64,000 nucleotides of DNA, taken from positions 3,108,001 through 3,172,000 of the forward strand of contig NZ_CP021648.1 of assembly GCF_002176815.1 (NCBI RefSeq), written 5' to 3'. Within the stretch, counting starts at the first letter, position 1, and the number at the start of each line of letters is the position of its first letter. The notes under the pieces are model-generated. The model did not search any database, was not told the origin of the DNA, and saw nothing but the letters and a program-made list of their open reading frames with translations. This stretch comes from Acidovorax sp. T1. GTDB lineage: Bacteria > Pseudomonadota > Gammaproteobacteria > Burkholderiales > Burkholderiaceae_C. A program made the translations under genes and the position numbers. Positions 1 through 13,729 of this stretch are shown piece after piece.

Positions 1-731
1 CGGCGCAGGCGGTCCACCGTGTCGTGCAGGTGCTGCGTCCAGGCGCGGCGGTCGCGGCCGCCGGCCTGCTCGGGCACGCCGTAGTGCACCACGGCCTCGA
101 TGGCGGGCGCGCGCAGGGTGCGCCAGATGGAGCCCACCAGGGTTTCGTCGCCGATGTAGCTGGGCGCAAAGCTGGTCACGCCAGTGGCCTTGTCGGCAAA
201 GTGCAGGCCCACCGGCTGCACAAAAGCGTCTGCCGTCACCGCCGCCTGCAGCAGGTTGGCATGGAACGGCAGCATCGCGCGGCCATCGCCCGTGGTGCCC
301 TCGGGAAACACCGCCAGCACCTCGCCGCGCTCCAGCGCCTCGTGCATGGAGCGCACCATGCGCAGCGCATCGCGGCGCGAGTTGCGTTCGATGTAGAGGG
401 TGCCTGCGGCGGTGGCCAGCGTGCCAATCAGCGGCCAGGCCTGCACATCCGATTTGGAGACAAAACGGCAATGCCGCGCCGCGTGCATGACCGGAATATC
501 CAGCCACGACAGGTGGTTGGCGACCAGCATCACCGGCCCGCTCACGGGCGGGGTGCCGATGATGCGCAGCGCAACGCCCGCATGGGCCAACAGCTCCATG
601 GACCAGGCCTGCACGCGGGCGTATTGCTGGTCGGGCGACAACACCGGAAAACGCACCGCCACAATCGCCAGGCCCTTGACGATGTGGCCCAGCACGCGCA
701 GCAGGCGCCAGCAGGCGCGCAGATTTCTCAT
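1..731 (-). CDS. plsC: 1-acyl-sn-glycerol-3-phosphate acyltransferase, 3' end off the window
   Basis: A PlsC-family lysophospholipid acyltransferase, which transfers an acyl chain to lysophosphatidic acid at the inner membrane. My reading of the minus strand from the ATG at 731 gives 243 codons before the left edge, so the C-terminus is missing. The family's H-x4-D motif is visible as NHLSWLD (His73, Asp78), and the glycerophosphate-binding block as FPEGTT (142-147). A hydrophobic N-terminal stretch (about 9-30) could be the membrane anchor. It lies 136 bp downstream of pyrC' on the same strand, with a GC hairpin in the gap, so co-transcription is possible but may be attenuated. The family is clear. 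The exact acyl substrate cannot be read from sequence. Confidence 0.9.
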   Translation of the reverse strand, partial: MRNLRACWRLLRVLGHIVKGLAIVAVRFPVLSPDQQYARVQAWSMELLAHAGVALRIIGTPPVSGPVMLVANHLSWLDIPVMHAARHCRFVSKSDVQAWPLIGTLATAAGTLYIERNSRRDALRMVRSMHEALERGEVLAVFPEGTTGDGRAMLPFHANLLQAAVTADAFVQPVGLHFADKATGVTSFAPSYIGDETLVGSIWRTLRAPAIEAVVHYGVPEQAGGRDRRAWTQHLHDTVDRLR

Positions 732-830
732 GTCAGTGAACCATTGCGCTGCGTTCCCCACGGCCCAAGAAACTGGCGTGTCGAAAGCCAGAGCCACCGT
801 GGAACCGGCTTTGTCGGGCCACTGGTAGCG

Positions 831-859
831 TCCCCTTGGGGGGAAGCGGCAAAGCCGCT
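831..859. repeat. GC-rich double hairpin between pyrC' and plsC
   Basis: Two small inverted repeats follow each other: CCCC-TT-GGGG at 832-841 and AGCGGC-AAA-GCCGCT at 845-859. A similar CCCCC/GGGGG element sits in the gap at 31.66 kb. Such elements are common between genes in this family, from general knowledge. It may attenuate or stabilise the pyr operon message, but there is no T-tract, so it is not a classical terminator. Confidence 0.45.
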
Positions 860-867
860 CAGGGCGG

Positions 868-2160
868 TCACCTTTCGAAAGCGACTTGGCCGCCGACCAG
901 CGTCATGCGCACACAGCCCGGCAGCTCGTAGCCCGAAAACGGCGTGTGCTTGCCCTGGCTGCGCAGTGCGCCGTCCTGCACCGTCCAGGCGGCCTGCGGG
1001 TCGAGGACGCACAGGTCACCCACGCCACCCTCGATGATCTGGCCGACGCTGGCCTGCAAGGTGCCCAGGGCGTTGCCCAGCACGCGCGCGGGCTCGGACG
1101 TGACCACGGCCAGCGCGCGCTGCAGCGGCACGCCGCTGTCCTGCGACCACTTGAGCGCCAGGCTCAGCAGCAGCTCCAGCCCGGTGGCGCCGGGCTCGGC
1201 CTCGGCAAACGGCAAGGTCTTGGCGTCTTCATCGACCGGGGTGTGGTCGGACACCAGCGCGTCGATGGTGCCGTCGGCCAGCGCGGCGTTCAGCGCATCG
1301 CGGTCGCGCTGCTGGCGCAGCGGGGGCGACAGGCGGGCGCGGCTGTCAAAAAAGCCGATGTCCACATCGGTGAGGTGCAGCGAGTTGATGCTGATGTCGG
1401 CCGTGACCTGGAGGCCCTCGGCCTTGGCGCGGCGCAGCAGCTCCACGCCCGCCGCGCTGCTGATGCGGCACAGGTGCACGCGGGCGCCGGTGGTCTTGAG
1501 CAGTTCAAAAATGGTGTGCAGCGCAATGGTTTCGGCCGCCACGGGCACGCCCGACAGGCCCAGGCGCGTGGCCAGCGGGCCGCTGGCGGCGACGCCTTTG
1601 CCCAGGTGCATCTCTTGCGGGCGCAGCCACACGGTGTAGCCAAAGGTGGCGGCATATTGCAGCGCGCGCTGCAGCACCTGGGTGCTGGCCAGCGGCACCT
1701 CGGCCTGGCCAAAGCCCACGCAGCCCGATTCGGTGAGTTCGGCCATTTCGGTCAGCACCTCACCCGCCAGGCCGCGCGTGAGCGCCCCCAGCGGGAACAG
1801 GCGCGACTGGTGCAGCTTCTCGGCGCGGAACTTGAGCATCTCCACCAGGCCCGGCTCGTCGAGCACGGGGTCGGTGTCGGGCGGGCACACGAGGCTGGTC
1901 ACGCCCCCGGCCACGGCGGCGGCCATTTCGGATTCGAGCATGCCTTCATGCTCATGGCCGGGCTCGCGCAGGCGCGCCGCCAGGTCCACCAGGCCGGGCA
2001 GCACGATGCAGCCTGCGGCGTCGATCACCCGCTTGGGGTCAAAGTCGGGCGGCACGCGGTTCACACCCACGATGCGGCCTGCGGCAATCGCAATGTCGCA
2101 GGTTTGATCGAGGCCCGAGGCGGGGTCGATCACACGGCCGTTCTGGATCAGTATCTTCAT
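868..2160 (-). CDS. pyrC': Dihydroorotase-like PyrC', probably non-catalytic
   Basis: A 430-residue protein of the dihydroorotase/amidohydrolase superfamily. It follows pyrB in the pyrR-pyrB operon. The usual first metal motif, D-x-H-x-H before LREPG, reads DLAARLREPG here (residues 59-68), so both histidines are replaced by Ala61 and Arg63. SDHTP near residue 305 keeps the aspartate region, but its surroundings differ from active enzymes. In Pseudomonas and relatives such PyrC' proteins are inactive and serve as scaffold subunits of aspartate transcarbamoylase. That is the likely role here, with an active PyrC encoded elsewhere. Many databases would name it simply dihydroorotase. The ATG at 2160 lies 18 bp past a dispersed palindrome. 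Confidence 0.85.
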   Translation of the reverse strand: MKILIQNGRVIDPASGLDQTCDIAIAAGRIVGVNRVPPDFDPKRVIDAAGCIVLPGLVDLAARLREPGHEHEGMLESEMAAAVAGGVTSLVCPPDTDPVLDEPGLVEMLKFRAEKLHQSRLFPLGALTRGLAGEVLTEMAELTESGCVGFGQAEVPLASTQVLQRALQYAATFGYTVWLRPQEMHLGKGVAASGPLATRLGLSGVPVAAETIALHTIFELLKTTGARVHLCRISSAAGVELLRRAKAEGLQVTADISINSLHLTDVDIGFFDSRARLSPPLRQQRDRDALNAALADGTIDALVSDHTPVDEDAKTLPFAEAEPGATGLELLLSLALKWSQDSGVPLQRALAVVTSEPARVLGNALGTLQASVGQIIEGGVGDLCVLDPQAAWTVQDGALRSQGKHTPFSGYELPGCVRMTLVGGQVAFER

Positions 2161-2171
2161 GATTTCAAGCC

Positions 2172-2216
2172 AAATTGGCTGCTAGCGCTTATGGGATAAG
2201 CGCTAGCAGCTATGAA
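2172..2216. repeat. Dispersed AGCGCTT palindrome, copy 1 (pyrB-pyrC' gap)
   Basis: A perfect 14-bp inverted repeat, gctgctagcgctta (2178-2191) and its complement (2197-2210), with a 5-base loop, in the 79-bp gap between pyrB and pyrC'. It belongs to the same family as the copies near 19.9, 23.6, 32.7, 44.3 and 62.9 kb. This is the most symmetrical copy. It is oriented opposite to the copies at 32.7, 44.3 and 62.9 kb. Confidence 0.85.
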
Positions 2217-2239
2217 AACAGGAGTATTCATTTCAAGCG

Positions 2240-3202
2240 TCACGCCTCGTTACCGGCAACGATGGACATGACCGCCATGCGCACGGCGATGCCGAAGGTG
2301 ACCTGCGGCAGGATCACGCTCTGCTGGCCATCGACCACGGCGGAGTCGATCTCCACGCCCCGGTTGATGGGGCCGGGGTGCATCACGATGGCGTCGGGCT
2401 TGGCCAGTTGCAGCTTTTCGGGCGTGAGGCCGAAGCTCTTGAAATACTCCTGGCTCGACGGCAGCAGCGCGCCGCTCATGCGCTCGTTCTGCAGGCGCAG
2501 GGTGATGACCACATCGGCGTCCTTGATGCCTTCTTCGAGCGTGTGGCACACGCGCACGCCCATCTGCGCCATGTCGGACGGCACCAGCGTGCGCGGGCCC
2601 ACCACGCGCACTTCGGGGCAGCCCAGGGTGGTCAGGCCATGGATGTCGGAGCGCGCCACGCGCGAGTGCAGCACATCGCCGACGATGGCCACGGTGAGGT
2701 TGCTGAAGTCTTTTTTGTAGTGGCGGATGGTGTACATGTCCAGCAGCCCCTGCGTGGGGTGGGCATGGCGGCCATCGCCAGCGTTGATCACATGCACATG
2801 CGGCGCCACATGCTGGGCAATCAGGTAGGGCGCGCCCGACTCGCTGTGCCGCACCACGAACAGGTCGGCCGCCATGGCCGACAGGTTGGCGATGGTGTCG
2901 AGCAGCGATTCGCCCTTGGATGCCGAGCTGCGCGCGATGTCCAGATTGAACACGTCGGCCGACAGGCGCTTGGCCGCGATCTCGAAGGTGGTGCGGGTGC
3001 GCGTGCTGTTCTCGAAGAACAGGTTGAACACGCTCTTGCCGCGCAGCAGCGGCACCTTCTTGACCTCGCGGTCGTTCACGCTGACGAAGTTGGCGGCGGT
3101 GTCGAGGATGTGCGTGACGATGTCGCGCGGCAGGCCCTCGATGGACAGCAGGTGGATGAGTTCGCCGTTGCCGTTGAGTTGGGGGTTGCGCTGGTGCAGC
3201 AC
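2240..3202 (-). CDS. pyrB: Aspartate carbamoyltransferase catalytic subunit
   Basis: Condenses carbamoyl phosphate with aspartate, the committed step of pyrimidine synthesis, in the cytoplasm. The 320-residue product has the carbamoyl-phosphate loop [11 protein letters not shown] (about 64-74), the [10 protein letters not shown] block (about 142-151) and HPGPINRG near residue 280. The start is a GTG (3200-3202), placed 2 bp after the pyrR stop, so the two genes are probably translationally coupled. No pyrI regulatory subunit is present. Together with the catalytically damaged PyrC' next door, this fits the Pseudomonas-type PyrB/PyrC' class of transcarbamoylase. Confidence 0.97.
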   Translation of the reverse strand: MLHQRNPQLNGNGELIHLLSIEGLPRDIVTHILDTAANFVSVNDREVKKVPLLRGKSVFNLFFENSTRTRTTFEIAAKRLSADVFNLDIARSSASKGESLLDTIANLSAMAADLFVVRHSESGAPYLIAQHVAPHVHVINAGDGRHAHPTQGLLDMYTIRHYKKDFSNLTVAIVGDVLHSRVARSDIHGLTTLGCPEVRVVGPRTLVPSDMAQMGVRVCHTLEEGIKDADVVITLRLQNERMSGALLPSSQEYFKSFGLTPEKLQLAKPDAIVMHPGPINRGVEIDSAVVDGQQSVILPQVTFGIAVRMAVMSIVAGNEA

Positions 3203-3204
3203 GG

Positions 3205-3726
3205 TCAGGCCTCTTTGACTTGGAATTGGAAGGTGCCACTGTCGTCACGCGCCAGGGCCAGCAACTGGGGAGCAGGCAGCGCCACGCGCGCAGCGGCAAA
3301 GTCGGCCTGCACCGGCAGCTCGCGCCCGCCGCGGTCCACCAGCACGGCCAGGCGCACGCTGGCGGGGCGGCCGTAGTCGAACAGCTCGTTGAGCACGGCG
3401 CGGATGGTGCGGCCGGTGTAGAGCACGTCGTCGAGCACCAGCACGTCGGCGCCGTTCACATCGAACGGCAGCGATGTTTGCGCGCTGGCGGACAGGCCGC
3501 GCTGGGCAAAGTCGTCGCGGTGCATCACCGACGAGAGCACACCGGGCGCGCCTTCCAGGCCCAGGTCTTTTTGCAGGCGCTCAGCCAGCCAGGCGCCGCC
3601 CGAGGCAATGCCCGCCAGGCGCGTGGTGGGGGTGAGCATGCTGCGCACGCCGCGCAGCAGTTCGCGATACAGCGCCTCGGCGTCAAGCACAAGGCTGCCA
3701 GAGGCCGCAGGGGATGGATGGCTCAT
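3205..3726 (-). CDS. pyrR: PyrR-type phosphoribosyltransferase / pyr regulator
   Basis: A 173-residue PRTase-fold protein with the PRPP-binding motif [16 protein letters not shown] (about 96-111). The family couples UMP/UTP sensing to pyr-gene expression in Gram-positives and often has uracil phosphoribosyltransferase activity. I chose the ATG at 3726 because it overlaps the ruvX stop as ATGA. A longer in-frame reading up to 3957 would lie wholly inside ruvX. I saw no PyrR-binding attenuator upstream, so whether it regulates here is open. It is followed after 2 bp by pyrB. Confidence 0.9.
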   Translation of the reverse strand: MSHPSPAASGSLVLDAEALYRELLRGVRSMLTPTTRLAGIASGGAWLAERLQKDLGLEGAPGVLSSVMHRDDFAQRGLSASAQTSLPFDVNGADVLVLDDVLYTGRTIRAVLNELFDYGRPASVRLAVLVDRGGRELPVQADFAAARVALPAPQLLALARDDSGTFQFQVKEA

Positions 3727-4142
3727 GGAAGATTCCTCAAAAACTGTTCCAGGATGATGCAGGCCGAGGCGGCGTCCGCGTCTTTCGCTCCACCGGAAAT
3801 GGCTTCGGTGGTGCTGTAGCGCTCGTCCACTTCGAACACCTGCAAACCAAAGCGCCCGCGCAGTTGGCGGCCGAACTTGAGCGCTTTCTCGGTGTTCTCG
3901 TGGCTGGCACCATCGGGGTGGTAGGGCACGCCGATCACCAGCGCGTCGGGCTGCCACTCCTGGATGCGCTGCGCCACCTGCACAAAACGCGCATCGCCCT
4001 CGGCCTTGATGGTGGCTTGCGGCGTGGCGCTGCGCAGCATGCGATTGCCCGTGGCCACGCCCGTGCGCTTGAGGCCAAAATCAAAAGCAAGAAAGGTCTG
4101 GAAATGCGCAGGAACAGCGGGCTGAGCGGGCAAGCCGGTCAT
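3723..4142 (-). CDS. ruvX: RuvX/YqgF RNase H-fold nuclease (16S rRNA maturation or Holliday resolvase-like)
   Basis: A 139-residue protein of the YqgF family. It shows the RNase H-fold first strand AFDFGLKRTGVA (about 19-30) and the conserved DERYSTTEA block (about 105-113), both carrying family acidic residues. In E. coli the homologue is essential and takes part in 5' processing of 16S rRNA. It is joined to its neighbours by ATGA overlaps on both sides (yqgE upstream, pyrR downstream), so the three genes are certainly one transcription unit. Confidence 0.93.
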   Translation of the reverse strand: MTGLPAQPAVPAHFQTFLAFDFGLKRTGVATGNRMLRSATPQATIKAEGDARFVQVAQRIQEWQPDALVIGVPYHPDGASHENTEKALKFGRQLRGRFGLQVFEVDERYSTTEAISGGAKDADAASACIILEQFLRNLP

Positions 4143-4738
4143 GCGTGCCCCACATCGGGCGAGAGCATCCAGGTCTGCAACCCGAGCAGCGCCAGCGCCT
4201 TGTCATAGCGCTGTGGCACGGGCGTGTCAAAAATCACCGACAGATCGGCCGCCACCGTGAGCCAGGCGTTTTCGGCCAGCTCCGACTCCAGCTGGCCCTC
4301 GCCCCACGATGAATACCCCAGCGTGACCAGCACCCTGCGGGGGCCGGCGCCGGTGGACAGCGCTTCGAGCACGTCCTTGGAGGTGGTCATTTCCAGGCCG
4401 CCGGGGATGGTCATGGTGGAGGCGTAGGCGGATTCGTCGGTTTCGGCGCGGTCCATCAGCATGGGATCGTGCAGCACAAAGCCGCGCTCGGTCTGCACCG
4501 GGCCGCCCTGGAAGACCGGCTCTGCGCGCAGGTCCTCGCGCCGCAAGGAAAGGTCGACCTTGTCAAAAAGGCCTTTGAGCGTGATGTCGGAGGGTTTGTT
4601 GATGATGAGGCCCAGGGCGCCGCGTTCGCTGTGCTCGCACAGGTACACGACACTGCGCGCGAAAGACTCATCTTCCAGACCGGGCATGGCGATCAGGAAA
4701 TGGTGCGTCAGGTTGATGGGCGCAGAATCAGGAGACAT
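4139..4738 (-). CDS. yqgE: YqgE/AlgH family protein (UPF0301)
   Basis: A 199-residue cytoplasmic protein of the YqgE/AlgH family (DUF179). The N-terminal block FLIAMPGLEDESFARSVVYL, the GALGLIINKP segment and the later GYSSWGEGQLESEL motif match this family well. Biochemical function is not settled; AlgH was named from alginate regulation in Pseudomonas. It heads the yqgE-ruvX-pyrR-pyrB-pyrC' run. Its start is only about 20 bp from the divergent photolyase gene, so the promoters of both genes must overlap the coding starts. Confidence 0.93.
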   Translation of the reverse strand: MSPDSAPINLTHHFLIAMPGLEDESFARSVVYLCEHSERGALGLIINKPSDITLKGLFDKVDLSLRREDLRAEPVFQGGPVQTERGFVLHDPMLMDRAETDESAYASTMTIPGGLEMTTSKDVLEALSTGAGPRRVLVTLGYSSWGEGQLESELAENAWLTVAADLSVIFDTPVPQRYDKALALLGLQTWMLSPDVGHA

Positions 4739-4759
4739 CGGCCAATTTTAACGGTGAAC

Positions 4760-6238
4760 ATGGCGCCCTCCCCCGAGCCTTCCTACACAGCCGGACTCGT
4801 CTGGTTCCGCCGCGACCTGCGCGCCCACGACCATGCAGCGCTTTACCGGGCGCTCACCCAGTGCCAGCAGGTGCATTGCGTCTTTGTTTTTGACCGCGAG
4901 ATTCTGGACCTTTTGCCCCGAGCAGACCGGCGCGTAGAGTTCATTCGCGCGTCGCTGGTCGAGCTGGATGCCGCGCTGCGCGCACTGGGCCAGCACGCCC
5001 ACGCCGGACTCATCGTGCACCACGCCGTTGCCAGCGATGCCGTGCCGGCACTGGCCCAGGCGCTGCAGGTACAGGCCGTGTTTGCCAACCACGACGACGA
5101 GCCCCAGGCCCTGCAGCGCGACAGCCGGGTGCGCACCCGGCTGGCCGCTGCAGGACGGGCTTTTCACACCTTCAAGGACCACACCCTGCTGGAGCGCAGC
5201 GAGGTGCTGACGCAGACCGGCAAGCCCTACAGCGTGTTCACGCCCTACAAGAACGCCTGGCTCCAGAAGGTGGATGCCTTTCAGCTCTCAAGCTACTCCG
5301 TGGAGCGCCATGCGCACCGCCTGGCGCCCCGCCCGCTGGAACACTGCCAACCGGTCCCCACGCTGGCGTCACTGGGGTTCGAGACCACGGCCCTGTCGCA
5401 GCCCAGACTGCCCACCGGTGCCAGCGGCGCACAGCAGTTGTTCAACGATTTCCTGGGGCGCATGGAGCGGTACGACGACACGCGCAATTTTCCGGCCATC
5501 AAGGGCCCCAGCTACCTGAGCGTGCACCTGCGTTTTGGCACCATCTCGCCGCGGCAGCTGGCGCGCACCGCGCACCGGCTCATGCAGCAGGGCAACCCGG
5601 GCGCCAGCACCTGGCTGAGCGAGTTGATCTGGCGCGACTTTTACTTTCAGATCCTGCACCACCACCCCCATGTGGTGGGGCACAGCTTCAAGCCGGCGTA
5701 TGACGCCATCGCGTGGGAATCAGGCCCCGAGGCCGACGCCCTGTTTGCCGCCTGGTGCCAGGGCCGCACCGGCTATCCGCTGGTGGATGCGGCCATGGCC
5801 CAGCTCAACCAGACGGGCTACATGCACAACCGCTTGCGCATGGTGGTCGCGAGTTTTCTGGTGAAGGATCTGGGCATCGACTGGCGCCGGGGCGAGGCCT
5901 ACTTTGCCTCGCAGCTCAATGACTTTGACCTGGCCGCCAACAATGGCGGCTGGCAATGGGCCAGCTCCAGCGGTTGTGATGCGCAGCCCTATTTCCGCAT
6001 TTTCAATCCGGTGAGCCAAAGCGAAAAATTCGACGCGGACGGCAAGTTCATCCGCCGCTACCTGCCGCAGCTGGCCCGGCTTCCCGCCAAGGCATTGCAT
6101 GCCCCCTGGCTGGCGCGCCCCCTGGAACTGCAGGAGGCCGGGGTGGTGTTGGGCAAGACCTACCCGCACCCCGTGGTGGACCATGACAGCGCCAGACTGC
6201 GCACGCTGCAGCGCTACGCGGTGGTCAAGGCGGGGTGA
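4760..6238 (+). CDS. phrB: Deoxyribodipyrimidine photolyase (class I)
   Basis: Light-driven repair of cyclobutane pyrimidine dimers with FAD as catalytic cofactor. The 492-residue product opens with the photolyase alpha/beta domain (GLVWFRRDLRAHD, about 11-23) and ends with the FAD-binding helical domain: GRTGYPLVDAAM, then NNGGWQWASSSGCDAQPYFR and FNPVSQSEKFD. The ATG at 4760 was preferred over the longer open frame because upstream codons run antisense to yqgE. A GTG two codons earlier is an alternative. It is a single-gene unit, divergent from yqgE and convergent with the PilU-like gene 39 bp away. Confidence 0.95.
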   Translation: MAPSPEPSYTAGLVWFRRDLRAHDHAALYRALTQCQQVHCVFVFDREILDLLPRADRRVEFIRASLVELDAALRALGQHAHAGLIVHHAVASDAVPALAQALQVQAVFANHDDEPQALQRDSRVRTRLAAAGRAFHTFKDHTLLERSEVLTQTGKPYSVFTPYKNAWLQKVDAFQLSSYSVERHAHRLAPRPLEHCQPVPTLASLGFETTALSQPRLPTGASGAQQLFNDFLGRMERYDDTRNFPAIKGPSYLSVHLRFGTISPRQLARTAHRLMQQGNPGASTWLSELIWRDFYFQILHHHPHVVGHSFKPAYDAIAWESGPEADALFAAWCQGRTGYPLVDAAMAQLNQTGYMHNRLRMVVASFLVKDLGIDWRRGEAYFASQLNDFDLAANNGGWQWASSSGCDAQPYFRIFNPVSQSEKFDADGKFIRRYLPQLARLPAKALHAPWLARPLELQEAGVVLGKTYPHPVVDHDSARLRTLQRYAVVKAG

Positions 6239-6277
6239 GCGCCCACTCAGCCCCTGCCTCCATGGCGCGGACGGTCT

Positions 6278-7432
6278 TTACGGGCGGGTTGGCGCATCCT
6301 GGGCGCTCTGGTCATTCATGCGCATCCCATCCACCCCCAGGGGCGCACCCGAGGCCAGGCGCAGGCGCAGCGATACATCGGTGCGGTTGTCAGCATTGGC
6401 CACGGCTTCGGCCGGCGAAATGACACCGCGCTCGTACAGGTCGAACAGCGACTGGTCGAAGGTGCACATGCCCTGCTCACCACTGCGAGCAATGGCCGTC
6501 TTGATCTCGTCGATCTGGCCTTTCTGAATCAGCTCCGACACATAGGTAGTGCGCAGCATCACCTCCGTTGCCGGCACGACCGGGCCCTGTACGCTCTTGA
6601 CGAGCCGCTGGGCCACCACCGCCTGCAGGTTCAGCGACAGATCCATCAGCAATTGGCGGTGGGCTTGCTCAGGAAAGAAATTCAGAATCCGTTGCACAGC
6701 CTGGTTGGCATTGTTGGCGTGCAGGGTGGACACGCACAGATGCCCCGACTCGGCGTAATGCAGCGCATGCTGCATGGTGGCCCGATCGCGGATCTCGCCA
6801 ATCATGATCACGTTGGGCGCCTCGCGCATGGCACGGCGCAAGGCCTCGTCATAGGACGCGGTATCGAGCCCCACCTCACGCTGCGTCACCAGCGATTTCT
6901 TGTGCGTGTGCAGGTACTCGATGGGGTCTTCCACCGTAAGGATATGACCCGCTGTGTGCTCATTACGATAGTCGAGCATGGCAGCCAGTGTGGTGGTCTT
7001 GCCTGACCCCGCCGAGCCCACCGCAAGCACCAACCCGCCCTTCAGGAAGGCAAGCTGTTTGAGCACCGGCGGCAAACCCAGCGCGTCAAGGCTTGGTATC
7101 CTGGCTATTACATGGCGAATAACCACGCCCACGTTGCCACGCTGCAGGTGCACGTTGACCCGAAAGCGCGACAAATCCTGGGCCTGAAACGAGAAATCGC
7201 ATTCCATCGAGGTTTCAAATTCGTCGATCTGCGCCTTACGCATGATCGAGTACACCATCGTCCGGATTTCTTCGGCAGTCACCGGCCCCTTGGTGATGGG
7301 CAAAAATGCCCCTTGCCGCTTGAGTGTGGGGGGCGCCCCGGCCAGCAGGAACAGGTCGGAAGCGCTTTCGCGCACCATCAATGCCAGGCAAGACAGCAGG
7401 CGGCTGTCAGCCGCAGAGGCCACCGAATCCAT
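6278..7432 (-). CDS. PilT/PilU-family pilus retraction ATPase
   Basis: A hexameric type IV pilus motor ATPase of the PilT/PilU family, 384 residues. Seen in order: the N-terminal PAS-like part (SASDLFLLAG), Walker A GSAGSGKTTT, the Asp box (VEDPIEYLH), Walker B VIMIGEIRD and the His box HYAESGHLCVSTLH. The long C-terminal tail, with no match to the short PilT end, favours a PilU-like assignment. The start at 7432 is chosen because AGGAGG lies at 7437-7442 just before the ATG. An in-frame ATG 90 bp upstream has no comparable site. It ends the pilGHIJ-chpA operon, 96 bp after chpA, which suggests its output is tied to chemosensory control of twitching. Confidence 0.9.
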   Translation of the reverse strand: MDSVASAADSRLLSCLALMVRESASDLFLLAGAPPTLKRQGAFLPITKGPVTAEEIRTMVYSIMRKAQIDEFETSMECDFSFQAQDLSRFRVNVHLQRGNVGVVIRHVIARIPSLDALGLPPVLKQLAFLKGGLVLAVGSAGSGKTTTLAAMLDYRNEHTAGHILTVEDPIEYLHTHKKSLVTQREVGLDTASYDEALRRAMREAPNVIMIGEIRDRATMQHALHYAESGHLCVSTLHANNANQAVQRILNFFPEQAHRQLLMDLSLNLQAVVAQRLVKSVQGPVVPATEVMLRTTYVSELIQKGQIDEIKTAIARSGEQGMCTFDQSLFDLYERGVISPAEAVANADNRTDVSLRLRLASGAPLGVDGMRMNDQSAQDAPTRP

Positions 7433-7528
7433 GAAACCTCCTGATCGTGCGGGCATCTTCCCGGCGGCGGTACCAGCAAGGATGCTGCCCTGATTGACCG
7501 GCCCATTCTCCAGGGCAGTCAACTCAGA

Positions 7529-13675
<6,147 letters not shown>

Positions 13676-13729
13676 GAATTCGTCCCCGGCTGCAATGAGC
13701 CGCTGGTTGATGACTGTTTGCGGGCGGCG

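Noticed and set aside
886-2199. 437-codon plus-strand frame opposite pyrC'
   Set aside because: Antisense shadow of a clear gene; His/Gln/Arg-rich composition typical of reversed high-GC coding sequence.
3727-3957. Longer N-terminus of PyrR
   Set aside because: The extension is entirely inside ruvX in another frame; the ATGA overlap at 3723-3726 gives a normal family start.
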